The notes under the pieces: generated by a model | What the model saw: the letters and a program-made list of their open reading frames with translations, nothing else | Database searches by the model: none | Told to the model about the DNA's origin: nothing | Source of the DNA: Thiothrix subterranea | GTDB lineage: Bacteria > Pseudomonadota > Gammaproteobacteria > Thiotrichales > Thiotrichaceae | NCBI RefSeq assembly: GCF_030930995.1 | Contig: NZ_CP133216.1 | Coordinates: 1-64,000, forward strand | Length of the DNA stretch: 64,000 nt | Direction: 5' to 3' | Position numbers and translations under genes: made by a program | Part shown: piece after piece, positions 30,464-39,309 of the stretch | Numbering within the stretch: the stretch's first letter is position 1 | Layout of the letters: the number at the start of each line of letters is the position of its first letter

Positions 30464-30628
30464 ACAATACCCTTCCGATTAATGATAGAAAGGGGGATTG
30501 TGCCGTTTACGCTCAATGAATAAAATCGCGTTTTTTTCAAGAAAAAATGAAATATACTCATAATTTACACTGGCAACTTCGGCATTATACCTTCGATATG
30601 CCTGATACAAGCCTTCCTATTGCCTTAG

Positions 30629-30652
30629 CGTTATATTCCATGATACATAACG
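30629..30652. promoter_or_regulatory. ModE-box-like operator
   Basis: CGTTAT (30629-30634) and ATAACG (30647-30652) form a dyad with 12 bases between, including ATAT-like inner positions; this matches the form of ModE sites (CGTTATAT...ATATAACG). It lies 6 bases upstream of the modE start, a position suited to autorepression by ModE when molybdate is plentiful. Confidence 0.65.
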
Positions 30653-30657
30653 AAACC

Positions 30658-30996
30658 ATGAATGCAGTACCCCTCACTTATCACCTGCGTGGACGCTTTT
30701 GGATCGAAAGCCCCCAAGGAACCTTCCTCGGTCAAGGTCGTGTTGCCTTGCTGGAACGCATCCGCGAACACGGCTCGATCAGCGCGGCGGCACGTTCGAT
30801 ACAAATGTCCTACCGCCAAGCGTGGGAACTGGTCAACTCCATGAACACTCACAGCGACACCCCCTTAGTCAGCAGTGCCACGGGCGGGAAGGGCGGCGGT
30901 GGCGCAAGCCTGACCGAAACGGGCGAAAAAGCCATTGCGGTTTACGCTGACTTCGATGATTTTCTGGCAAAGCGTTCCGAATCCCTGACCTTGTAA
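30658..30996 (+). CDS. modE: ModE-type molybdate-responsive regulator, DNA-binding domain only
   Basis: 112 residues from the ATG at 30658. The LysR-like winged helix of ModE is clear (LLERIREHGSISAAARSIQMSYRQAWELV, then a Gly-rich ATGGKGGGGASLTETG loop). The C-terminal molybdate-binding (TOBE) domains of E. coli ModE are missing, a common short form in sulfur- and photosynthetic bacteria. It heads the molybdenum operon. A longer frame from 30547 contains the operator and is rejected. Confidence 0.8.
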   Translation: MNAVPLTYHLRGRFWIESPQGTFLGQGRVALLERIREHGSISAAARSIQMSYRQAWELVNSMNTHSDTPLVSSATGGKGGGGASLTETGEKAIAVYADFDDFLAKRSESLTL

Positions 30997-31037
30997 AAAT
31001 TTTTTGCCACTCGTTATGTTTTTTAGGAAATAGCGAA

Positions 31038-31496
31038 ATGAATGCACCATTACTTAACATTGCCATTAACCCGGTTAACGCCGCGCCAATGGATGTAACG
31101 CCCACCACGACGATGGAAATGTGTGGGTTGGGTCTGGCTTGCCTGATCGACATCCGCCAGACATTTGAGCTGGAGATCAAAGGCGAAATCCCCCGTGCCA
31201 CCCATATCCCATTTTTCAACGTCAAACAGTTCTTTGGCTTTCAGCTCAGTGATGACGAGCAGGAAATACTCGATGCTGACGAACCCAACGATCTGGACAT
31301 CCGTTCCTTTATCAAAGCCATCAACACCCTAAAACAAAGCCGGGATTGTACCTTCCTGATCGTGTGCAACAGCGGCAAACGCAGTGTTTGCGCTACCAAG
31401 TTGTTGCGTGAACTCGGCTATCCCAAGACGTTCTCTGTGCAAGGCGGTTTTATTGCCTTGAAACCCTTACTACCCATGCCCGGAGCAAGCGCATGA
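31038..31496 (+). CDS. Rhodanese-like domain protein in the mod operon
   Basis: 152 residues. Rhodanese blocks: CLIDIRQTFELEIKGEIPRATHIPFF and IVCNSGKRSVCATKLLRELGYPKTFSVQGGF, with the active Cys in VCNSGKRS. It may supply sulfane sulfur, for instance for molybdenum cofactor sulfuration, but the substrate is unknown. It lies 41 bases after modE and its stop overlaps the moeA start (ATGA). Confidence 0.75.
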   Translation: MNAPLLNIAINPVNAAPMDVTPTTTMEMCGLGLACLIDIRQTFELEIKGEIPRATHIPFFNVKQFFGFQLSDDEQEILDADEPNDLDIRSFIKAINTLKQSRDCTFLIVCNSGKRSVCATKLLRELGYPKTFSVQGGFIALKPLLPMPGASA

Positions 31497-32749
31497 GCAA
31501 TACCCTGAAACCAGCCATTTCCTGTGACACCATGCCGCAGGGCACACTCAGCGTCGAACAGGCGCAATCACGCATACTGGAAAGCATTGCGCCACTGCAC
31601 GACATAGAAGATGTCGAATTGCTGCAAGCTGGCGGACGTATGCTTGCCCAGTCCGTCCATGCGCAAATGAATGTCCCGCCCCATACCAATTCTGCGATGG
31701 ATGGTTATGCCCTACGCCATGCCGATCTGGTTGAGGGTGTGTTGTTGAAAATTGTCGGTAGCGCTTTCGCGGGTCGTCCCTTTGCTGGTGTGGTGCAGGC
31801 AGGCGAATGTGTGCGCATTATGACGGGCGCGGTGTTGCCCGCTGGCGCAGATACCGTGGTCATGCAGGAAAATGTGCAGCGCGAAGGTGATGCCATTCAA
31901 ATTTCTGGCAAACTCGCTATCGGCGCAAACGTCCGCCATGCCGGGGAGGACAGCAAGGTGGGTGATCTGCTGCTGACCGCCGGACACAAGCTGAATGCTG
32001 CTGATATTGGTCTGCTGGCTTCGCAAGGAATTGCCAAAGTGGCGGTGATCCGCCGTCTGCGTGTGGCGTTTTGCTCCACGGGCGACGAACTCAAAACCCT
32101 CGGTGACACCCTGCAACCCGGCGATATTTACGACAGTAACCGCTATACCCTCTACACCTTGCTGCAAAAGCTCGATGTGGACGTGTTCAATCTGGGTGTG
32201 GTACGCGATACCCGCGAATCGGTGGAAAAGGTGTTCCACCATGCCCGCGATATGGCAGATGTTTTCATCACCAGCGGCGGTGTATCCGTCGGCGAGGCGG
32301 ATTACGTCACCGACACCCTGAAAAGCATGGGGCAAGTCAATTTCTGGAAAATCGCCTTCAAACCGGGAAAACCGTTGGCGTTTGGTACCTTGGGCAACTG
32401 CCTGTTCTTCGGCTTGCCGGGGAATCCGGTGTCAGTGATGGCAACCTTCCTGCTGTTCGTGCGCCCTGCCATTCTCGCTTTGCGCGGGGAAACCGTGCCA
32501 CTTGTGCCGGAATACACCGCCATTTGCACGACACCCCTGAAAAAAGAACCGGGGCGCAAAGATTACCAACGCGGCATTTGTGAGCGTGACAGCAGCGGGC
32601 AATGGCACGTCCGCACTACGGGCAACCAAGGTTCACATGTGTTGCGCTCCATGAGCCAAGCCAACTGTTTTATTGTCTTGCCGCTTGAGTGGGGCAATGT
32701 GGAAGCGGGAATAGCGGTCACGATTATCCCGTTCGAGGGGCTGATGTGA
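31493..32749 (+). CDS. moeA: Molybdopterin molybdenumtransferase MoeA
   Basis: 418 residues. MoeA blocks: PPHTNSAMDGYAL, IMTGAVLPAGADTVVMQE, FCSTGDEL...GDIYDSNRY, FITSGGVSVGEADY and FFGLPGNPVS. It inserts molybdate into adenylated molybdopterin. Placement in the molybdate uptake operon fits the demand made by the molybdoenzyme at the left window edge, though other molybdoenzymes may exist. Confidence 0.93.
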   Translation: MSNTLKPAISCDTMPQGTLSVEQAQSRILESIAPLHDIEDVELLQAGGRMLAQSVHAQMNVPPHTNSAMDGYALRHADLVEGVLLKIVGSAFAGRPFAGVVQAGECVRIMTGAVLPAGADTVVMQENVQREGDAIQISGKLAIGANVRHAGEDSKVGDLLLTAGHKLNAADIGLLASQGIAKVAVIRRLRVAFCSTGDELKTLGDTLQPGDIYDSNRYTLYTLLQKLDVDVFNLGVVRDTRESVEKVFHHARDMADVFITSGGVSVGEADYVTDTLKSMGQVNFWKIAFKPGKPLAFGTLGNCLFFGLPGNPVSVMATFLLFVRPAILALRGETVPLVPEYTAICTTPLKKEPGRKDYQRGICERDSSGQWHVRTTGNQGSHVLRSMSQANCFIVLPLEWGNVEAGIAVTIIPFEGLM

Positions 32750-32814
32750 CTGGTTGCGTACTGACTTCCTGATTTCACCCATGATTGTTTCAACACACTC
32801 CAAAAGGAACAACC

Positions 32815-33633
32815 ATGAAACTGTTCAAACAAACCCTGCTTGCGGCCGCTATCGCTTGCAGCACTGCCAGCGCGTGGGCAGACGACCTGAAAATTGCCGC
32901 CGCCGCTGACCTCAAGTTCGCGCTGGAAGAGATCAAGACCGCTTATGTGGCTGCCAACCCCGCTGACAAGGTGGACATCACCTTCGGTTCATCCGGCAAG
33001 CTCAGCACCCAGATCGAACAAGGCGCACCGTTTGACCTGTTCTTTTCCGCCGACATCAAATACCCCAAACAACTGGCAGAAGCCAAACAAGCCGCGTCCG
33101 AGGTGAAACCCTATGCCGTGGGGCGGATTGTGTTGTGGAGCAATACCCACGATGCCAGCAAACTGACGCTGGAAAACCTCACCGAAGACAAATTCAAGCA
33201 CATTGCGATTGCCGACCCTTCGCACGCGCCGTATGGCAAACGTGCCGAAGAAGCCCTCACAGCCAGCAAACTGTGGGATACGGTCAAGCCTAAGCTGGTC
33301 TACGGTGAAAACATCTCGCAAACCGCCCAGTTCGTGGAATCCGGCAACGCTGACATTGGCATCATCGCCCTGTCACTGGCACTGAACCCGGAACTCTCCA
33401 AACAAGGTGGCTACTATTTGATCGACAACAAGCTGCATGAACCGCTGGAACAAGCCTTCATCGTCACTGCCCACGGCAAGGATAATGCGGCTGCCCAACG
33501 CTTTGCCGATTACATGCAAGCCCCCGAAGGCCGCAAAGTGATGGTGAAATACGGCTTTGTACTGCCGGGTGAAGGTGCGGATACGGCTGATAAACCAGCG
33601 GGTGATAAACCTGCTGCCACGGTTGCGCAATAA
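32815..33633 (+). CDS. modA: Molybdate-binding periplasmic protein ModA
   Basis: 272 residues, signal peptide ending SAWA (about 22). ModA features: AAAADLKFALEEI, FGSSGKLSTQIEQGAPFDLFFSAD and the HAPYGKRAEEAL block. A Pro/Ala/Asp tail of about 20 residues follows the folded part. The stop overlaps the modB start (TAATG). AAAGGAAC precedes the ATG at 32815. Confidence 0.92.
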   Translation: MKLFKQTLLAAAIACSTASAWADDLKIAAAADLKFALEEIKTAYVAANPADKVDITFGSSGKLSTQIEQGAPFDLFFSADIKYPKQLAEAKQAASEVKPYAVGRIVLWSNTHDASKLTLENLTEDKFKHIAIADPSHAPYGKRAEEALTASKLWDTVKPKLVYGENISQTAQFVESGNADIGIIALSLALNPELSKQGGYYLIDNKLHEPLEQAFIVTAHGKDNAAAQRFADYMQAPEGRKVMVKYGFVLPGEGADTADKPAGDKPAATVAQ

Positions 33634-34334
33634 TGGACTGGCTGCCTTTTACTGCTGAAGACTGGGCAGCCATCCGCCTGACGCTGGAGCTTTCCGCCGG
33701 GGCTACCCTGATCCTGTTGGTATTGGGTACGCCGCTGGCCTGGTGGCTGGCGCAAACCCGTTCCCGCTTCAAGCCCGTGGTGGCTGCACTGGTGGCAATG
33801 CCGCTGGTGTTGCCGCCAACGGTACTGGGGTTTTACCTGTTGATGCTGATGGGGCCGCACGGTTGGGTGGGGCAAGCTACCCAAGCCTTGGGGTTAGGGC
33901 GTTTGCCGTTCAGTTTTGGCGGGATGTTGGTTGCGTCGGTATTGTTTTCGATGCCGTTTGTGGTGCAACCGCTGCACAATGCGTTTGAAGGGCTGGATAA
34001 ACGAATGCTGGAAGCTGCTGCGACCTTGCGGGCAAGCCCGTTGGATACGTTTTTCAGCGTGGTGTTGCCGCTGTCCCGGCGTGGTTTCCTCACTGCCACC
34101 ATTTTGGGTTTTGCGCATACGGTAGGTGAATTCGGTGTGGTGTTGATGGTCGGGGGCAATATCCCCGGTCAGACACGGGTGGTTTCCATGCAAATTTACA
34201 ACCATGTGGAATCCATGCAATACAGCCATGCGCATTGGCTGGCGGGGCTGATGGTGGCATTTGCCTTCATTGTGCTGCTTTCCATGCACCTGATGAATCA
34301 CAAGCTGGATGTGGAAAAGGCGGTGAAAACATAA
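33633..34334 (+). CDS. modB: Molybdate ABC transporter permease ModB
   Basis: 233 residues, five membrane helices, with the permease loop EAAATLRASPLDTFFSVVLP and HTVGEFGVVLMVGGNIPGQT typical of ModB. No modC follows; the next gene is a LysR-type regulator whose start overlaps the modB stop (TAATG). The ATPase must come from elsewhere in the genome. Confidence 0.92.
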   Translation: MDWLPFTAEDWAAIRLTLELSAGATLILLVLGTPLAWWLAQTRSRFKPVVAALVAMPLVLPPTVLGFYLLMLMGPHGWVGQATQALGLGRLPFSFGGMLVASVLFSMPFVVQPLHNAFEGLDKRMLEAAATLRASPLDTFFSVVLPLSRRGFLTATILGFAHTVGEFGVVLMVGGNIPGQTRVVSMQIYNHVESMQYSHAHWLAGLMVAFAFIVLLSMHLMNHKLDVEKAVKT

Positions 34335-35218
34335 TGGACATTGCCCACTTACGCATTATCCACGCCTTGCACCAGCACCAGACCCAAGGCTTGGCAGCAG
34401 CAGCCCTGCACCTCACCCAATCCGCGCTCTCGCACCGCATGAAGGCACTGGAGCATGAGCTAGGCATTGCTTTCTGGAACAAGCAAGGGCAACGCCTGAG
34501 CCTTACCCCGGCGGGGCAGGAGCTGCTACGGCTGGCGCAACGGGTGTTACCAGAACTGGATGTGACCCACCAACGCCTCAAACTGATGGCGGACGGCAAG
34601 GCGGGCAGGCTGCATATTGCGGTGGAATGCCTGCCCTGTGCGCAATGGCTTAACCCGGCATTGCCCTACTTCATGCGTGATTGGCCGGATATTGATGTGG
34701 ATGTGGTCAGCCAGTACCGCTTTTCCGCCTTGCCTGCGCTGCTGGATTACCGGATTGATGCTTGCCTGACACCTGATCAGATGCCCCACGGCGATTTGCA
34801 CCACGAACCACTGTTCAGCTACCGCCTATGCTTGGCAGTGGGCAAACAACACCGCTTGGCAACTTGGCAAACCTTTACGGCAGTGGATTTGGCAGAAGAA
34901 ACCTTGTTGACCTACCCAGTGGAACGTCAACGGCTGGATGTATTCACCCAAATCTTGCAACCAGCCAGCCTTGAACCGCGCCATCACAAAACGGTAGGTG
35001 ATACTGAACTGATGTTGGGGATGGTGGCAAGCCAGCGAGGGGTTGCGCTGATCCCTGAATGGTTGGCGGAACGTAGCCATTACAAGCCCGATATTTGTTT
35101 ACTCCCCCCAGCAGGCAGGGCATTGGATAAACAGTTGTATTTGGTCATCCGGCAAGAAGACAGGAATTTGGTTTGGATGAACAGTTTGTTAGCGGTCTTG
35201 GAAAAGCACACGGTCTGA
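34334..35218 (+). CDS. metR: MetR-like LysR-family regulator
   Basis: 294 residues. N-terminal helix-turn-helix (LAAAALHLTQSALSHRMKALEHELG), then an effector domain with LHIAVECLPCAQWLNPALPYF, a block very close to MetR (homocysteine-responsive activator of metE/metH). It is translationally coupled to modB, an unusual place. metE lies 4 kb away in the opposite direction. The regulator is assigned to metE by family, not by a strong binding site. Confidence 0.75.
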   Translation: MDIAHLRIIHALHQHQTQGLAAAALHLTQSALSHRMKALEHELGIAFWNKQGQRLSLTPAGQELLRLAQRVLPELDVTHQRLKLMADGKAGRLHIAVECLPCAQWLNPALPYFMRDWPDIDVDVVSQYRFSALPALLDYRIDACLTPDQMPHGDLHHEPLFSYRLCLAVGKQHRLATWQTFTAVDLAEETLLTYPVERQRLDVFTQILQPASLEPRHHKTVGDTELMLGMVASQRGVALIPEWLAERSHYKPDICLLPPAGRALDKQLYLVIRQEDRNLVWMNSLLAVLEKHTV

Positions 35219-35292
35219 AACCTGCTACACTCTGCACCGCTTGCAAATTCTTCGACTCCTCCAAAGTCTGCAAGCACCACAGTTAGCCAGCT

Positions 35293-35330
35293 AGCGGGCG
35301 TGACCTCCTCCCGTTGGTTGGTTTTTTTTT
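35293..35330 (+). terminator. Terminator of the mod-metR operon
   Basis: AGCGGG (35293-35298) can pair with CCCGTT (35310-35315, one G-T pair), followed after GGTTGG by nine T (35322-35330). A weak stem but a strong T-run, 75 bases after metR. Confidence 0.4.
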
Positions 35331-35345
35331 AGGGAATGGCATGGG

Positions 35346-35468
35346 ATGAAAACGGTACTGGCGGATATTATGGCTGTCTGTTTGGCGGTGTTGCTGTTGC
35401 TGTCTTCTGCCGCCATTGCGATTACGGTATTGGTGTGCCTGTCCCGATGGGTATACAGATTGCTATAG
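35346..35468 (+). CDS. Possible 40-residue single-helix membrane peptide
   Basis: An ATG at 35346, preceded by AGGGA, opens 40 codons ending TAG at 35468. Residues 5-34 are strongly hydrophobic (Leu/Val/Ala/Ile) and the C-terminus has Arg and Trp, as in small membrane peptides. No homologue is recognised. It occupies most of the space between metR and the convergent patatin gene. Confidence 0.3.
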   Translation: MKTVLADIMAVCLAVLLLLSSAAIAITVLVCLSRWVYRLL

Positions 35469-35473
35469 CCTGC

Positions 35474-36919
35474 CTATTGCCGGACATTAAGCGTGTCTAA
35501 AAACGCCTTGAAAGCTGGTGACTCATCCAGCAATTCCCCCGCCAGACTGATCACCGCATCGACATCCTTGGCTTCGAGGTCGAAAGAGGTCGGGATGGTA
35601 TTGATACGCTCGTACTGTTGTTGATCGTGGATTTGCTCAAACGTCAGCGGTACGAAGAACGTTTCTACCTGCGGCTGCTCAGGGCTGCGGCGTGCATTCA
35701 GGTAATCCCCCCACCGTTCAAACGTGGTTTTTGCCATCCCCACCGTTTCGGTATTCAGCAGGTCAATCGCAGCATTGGCGGAGGCTTCCAGCGTATCCAG
35801 CAAGCCCGGTTCGCGGCCTGCCAGCGACCATCCGTAATCCGGGTAGCGTTGCTGGGCATTGGCGATGATGACCAGCACCCGTTTGACCTTCGCCATCGCC
35901 GTCGGGTCAAATGCACCTTTCATTTGCAACACATTGCCATAATGTGCCACCGGGCTTGCCATTGAGCCGCGTACCCCCAGATTGTCGGTCAACCCGCCAT
36001 CTAACAAACGTACCAACGGTATGCGCTTGGCATCGGCATAACGTTGCAGGGTTCTGGCCACCTGATAACGCTGGTCAAACAGGCCGTCTTCACGAAGGGC
36101 GTTTTTCACCCAGTCGGTTTTGCCGGTAAGGTCAGCCTGACACCCCGCGTTGTGGTTGGCGAGCGTAATGGGGGCAAAAATCAGCGGCACTGCGGATGAG
36201 GCCATCACCGCATTGGCAACCGGATAGGGGTTAATGTCCGAACACAGGAAGTCAAACTGTTGCTGGATAAAGGAAAACGTCATACCGGTATTCAGGTCAC
36301 TGGCATTGAGGATGACATAAGGCAGCTCCCCCAGCGACATATCGGCAAAGGTTTTATTGGCGAACACTTCCCGCCCCAGCCATGTTGCCACCATGTCGCC
36401 CCGGTTGTAGTCGGAACTGCCGAGTGCGCTCAGGGTGGTTGGCTGTACCAGTTGGGAAAGCATCACCCCTTCGATGTCGCGGCGCAGGAAAACCCGTTCA
36501 TAATCCTCAAATACCCGCTTGCCGAACAAGCCATAGTAGGCGGCTGTGAAACTGCCGCCAGATACTGAACTGATCACATCCACTTCATCCAGCAAACTGC
36601 CGGTTTTGCTATCAAGCGTGACCGGGGTATCGCGCAATTTGCGTAACAGCCCATAGGAAAATGCTGCCGAGCGTGTCCCGCCGCCTGAAAAGGCCAGCAC
36701 GACAAAGGTTTCGCTGGAATTATGCCGGGGCAAACGGTTGGCAAAGACATAAGGGGTGGCAGAGGGGGTAGCGGCAAGCGGGGTGTTCCAAGCTCTGGTG
36801 GCGCAACCGGATGAACCGGCGAGCAACAGGCCAAGCAGCATCGCGGCTGCCAGCCTGCGCTGTATGCGTGTACCCGTTTCAGGCGGATGTCCGCTCGGTA
36901 TTACGCTCCCGTTGATCAT
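35474..36919 (-). CDS. Patatin-like phospholipase lipoprotein
   Basis: 481 residues from the ATG at 36919, which lies 41 bp inside fadE. A lipobox LLAGSSGC marks a lipoprotein signal. Patatin motifs are complete: oxyanion loop FSGGGTRSAAF, nucleophile elbow SVSGGS (GXSXG type) and the Asp of the dyad in LLDGGLTDNLG. It should hydrolyse acyl chains of lipids at the membrane. The overlap with fadE suggests that fatty acids it frees feed beta-oxidation. Confidence 0.8.
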   Translation of the reverse strand: MINGSVIPSGHPPETGTRIQRRLAAAMLLGLLLAGSSGCATRAWNTPLAATPSATPYVFANRLPRHNSSETFVVLAFSGGGTRSAAFSYGLLRKLRDTPVTLDSKTGSLLDEVDVISSVSGGSFTAAYYGLFGKRVFEDYERVFLRRDIEGVMLSQLVQPTTLSALGSSDYNRGDMVATWLGREVFANKTFADMSLGELPYVILNASDLNTGMTFSFIQQQFDFLCSDINPYPVANAVMASSAVPLIFAPITLANHNAGCQADLTGKTDWVKNALREDGLFDQRYQVARTLQRYADAKRIPLVRLLDGGLTDNLGVRGSMASPVAHYGNVLQMKGAFDPTAMAKVKRVLVIIANAQQRYPDYGWSLAGREPGLLDTLEASANAAIDLLNTETVGMAKTTFERWGDYLNARRSPEQPQVETFFVPLTFEQIHDQQQYERINTIPTSFDLEAKDVDAVISLAGELLDESPAFKAFLDTLNVRQ

Positions 36920-39176
36920 GGTGTGGTGGCTCCTCTTGCCGATGGGGACGGAAATACTCAGCCGGGAAATCATCCACCCGCACCGCATTTGCCGTTGCCC
37001 GCCGTGCTGCCAGCAGTTTTTCCACGCTGAAGGCATCCAGCAAGCCCTTGGCTTTGGCTTCTGCCAAGGCGGCCTCCGTCGTGTAAGCCGCCAGTTTGCC
37101 GTCTTTCAGCAGCTTGCGGAATTGTTTCTCTACATCAGTAGCCGCCAGCACCTTGTGCAGCGCATCTTCAATCCGCCCCATGCGGTCGTTGGGGTCATTG
37201 GTCAGGTAAATGCCTTGGGTCAAACGGTCACGGGTGGCAGAAGGTTCGAGTGCCAGCCTTGCAACACGGTGGATCAATGCATCATCCGGTGGGCTGAACG
37301 GTTTGCCATAGGGGAACATCAGGGTACGCAACAGTTTTGCCAGCCAAGGTAGCGGCAGGTTGTGGAAAGCAGCGAGCATAGCCTGCTGGGTGCGGTGGAT
37401 GGTCAACCTGCAAGCGTATTCGAGCAAGGGCAGGTCGGTTTCCGGCTGCCCCTGCTCTTCAAAGTGCTTGAGTACCGCTGAACACAAATACAGGTTGGCA
37501 AGGATGTCCGCCATCCGCCCCGACAGGCGTTCCCGGCGTTTCAGGTCGCCGCCCAGTGACAGCAGGGCAAAGTCCGACAACAAGGCAAACTGGCTGCTCA
37601 AGCGGGTCAGGTGGCGGTAATAATGGCGCGTCATCGGTGTGCCGGAAACGGTAAAAATGGCATTGGTCAGCCCATACCAGACGCTGCGCCCAAGGTTACG
37701 CACGATATGCCCAAGATGCCCTGCCGCTGCCCGTTCAAACGCTGCCACATCCCCTGACTGGGTAGCCTGTATTTCTTGCAACAGCCAAGGGTGGTTACGG
37801 ATTGCCCCTTGCCCAAACACAATCAGCGAACGGGTGAGGATGTTCGCGCCTTCCACGGTAATGCCAATGGGGATGGACTGGTAAGCCCGCGCCAGATAGT
37901 TGGAAGGCCCCATGCAAATGCCAGCACCCCCCGCAATGTCCATTGCATCATTGACCAGTTTACGCATGGCTTCGGTCAACTGGTATTTCAGCAGCGCGGT
38001 AATGACCGCCGGACGTTGCCCTTGGTCGATGGCGGTAGCTGTGAGGATACGTCCGGCATCCATCAGGTAGGTATTGCCGAGGATATGCGCCAGTGGCTCT
38101 TCCACCCCTTCAAAATGACCGATGGGCAAACCAAATTGCTGGCGTACCCGCGCATAAGCCCCCACATAGCGGCTGACCATCTTGGCAGCCCCGGTGGACA
38201 AGGCGGGCAAGGAAATGCCGCGCCCTTCGCCCAGTGCCTCCACCAGCATCCGCCAGCCATTCCCAACCTGTTCCTGCCCACCGATCAGCCAATCCATCGG
38301 GATGAAAACGTCTTTGCCCTTGTTCGGGCCATTCTGGAACGGGATGTCGAGCGCAAAATGGCGGTTGCCGATTTCCACACCGGGGTGGTCGGTCGGGATC
38401 AGTGCCAGGGTAATGCCGATGTCTTCCTTGTCACCCAGCAAATGTTCCGGGTCGTACAAACGGAAGGCCAGCCCTAGCAAGGTGGCGACTGGCCCCAAGG
38501 TGATGTAGCGTTTTTCCCAGTTGAGGCGGATGCCCAGCACCGCCGGTTGCCCGTTGAAATCCTGACGGCAGACAATGCCATTGTCAGGGATGGAACCGGC
38601 ATCACTGCCTGCTTCCGGCCCAGTCAGCCCAAAGCAGGGAATGTCGCGCCCATCCGCCAGCCGTGGCAGGTAATGATCCTTTTGTGCTTGTGTGCCGTAT
38701 TTGATCAGCAGTTCACCCGGCCCCAGTGAATTCGGCACCATCACTGTCACGGCAGCCGTCACGCTGCGGCTGGCAATTTTCATCACCACCTGCGAATGCG
38801 CCAAGGCAGAAAAGCCCAACCCGCCGTATTGTTTGGGGATGATCATGCCAAAAAAGCGTTGTTGCTTGAGGAAAGCCCAAGTGTCGGGCGGCAGGTCAAG
38901 CAGTTCGTGGGTAATTTGCCAGTCATCCAAGTTACGGCACAGCTCTTCCACCGGGCCGTCAAGGAACGCCTGTTCTTCCGCACTCAATTTGCTGATCGAC
39001 AGGTCACGCAAGCGACACCAGTCAGGGTTGCCGGAAAACAGTTCGGCATCCCACCAGACATTGCCGCTGTCGAGCGCATCCTGTTCAGTACGCGAAATGG
39101 GGGGAAGGCGTTGTTCCACGAACCGCATCAGTGGGCGGCTCAGGTAATGTTGGCGTAACGTGGCAAACCAGCTCAT
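36879..39176 (-). CDS. fadE: Acyl-CoA dehydrogenase FadE
   Basis: 765 residues from the ATG at 39176 with GGGGAG upstream; an extended frame to 39197 is less likely. Large FadE-type dehydrogenase: FGMIIPKQYGGLGFSALAHS, FGLTGPEAGSDAGSIPD (FAD binding) and the helical C-terminal extension. It catalyses the first oxidation of acyl-CoA. It complements the thiolase/FadN/FadD operon 10 kb away. Confidence 0.9.
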   Translation of the reverse strand: MSWFATLRQHYLSRPLMRFVEQRLPPISRTEQDALDSGNVWWDAELFSGNPDWCRLRDLSISKLSAEEQAFLDGPVEELCRNLDDWQITHELLDLPPDTWAFLKQQRFFGMIIPKQYGGLGFSALAHSQVVMKIASRSVTAAVTVMVPNSLGPGELLIKYGTQAQKDHYLPRLADGRDIPCFGLTGPEAGSDAGSIPDNGIVCRQDFNGQPAVLGIRLNWEKRYITLGPVATLLGLAFRLYDPEHLLGDKEDIGITLALIPTDHPGVEIGNRHFALDIPFQNGPNKGKDVFIPMDWLIGGQEQVGNGWRMLVEALGEGRGISLPALSTGAAKMVSRYVGAYARVRQQFGLPIGHFEGVEEPLAHILGNTYLMDAGRILTATAIDQGQRPAVITALLKYQLTEAMRKLVNDAMDIAGGAGICMGPSNYLARAYQSIPIGITVEGANILTRSLIVFGQGAIRNHPWLLQEIQATQSGDVAAFERAAAGHLGHIVRNLGRSVWYGLTNAIFTVSGTPMTRHYYRHLTRLSSQFALLSDFALLSLGGDLKRRERLSGRMADILANLYLCSAVLKHFEEQGQPETDLPLLEYACRLTIHRTQQAMLAAFHNLPLPWLAKLLRTLMFPYGKPFSPPDDALIHRVARLALEPSATRDRLTQGIYLTNDPNDRMGRIEDALHKVLAATDVEKQFRKLLKDGKLAAYTTEAALAEAKAKGLLDAFSVEKLLAARRATANAVRVDDFPAEYFRPHRQEEPPHHDQRERNTERTSA

Positions 39177-39188
39177 AAAACTCCCCTT

Positions 39189-39206
39189 GCCCGTCAAATG
39201 ACGGGC
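39189..39206. promoter_or_regulatory. Palindrome upstream of fadE
   Basis: GCCCGTCA-AA-TGACGGGC is a perfect 8+2+8 palindrome ending 13 bases before the fadE start. Its symmetry and place suggest a repressor operator or an RNA hairpin near the ribosome site. The regulator is unknown. Confidence 0.5.
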
Positions 39207-39309
39207 GGATCAACCATTGACTAAAGAAATTTCACATCCATTGTTATGTACGTCTGATCGGGGTAGCTGGATCAAAATAAACCGGATCAGGTTGCTAAAA
39301 ACAGGGATT

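Noticed and set aside
30548-30560. TGAA-N5-CTCA as a MetR site for metE
   Set aside because: One half deviates from TTCA and a site this short occurs often by chance; mentioned under metE but not listed as a feature.
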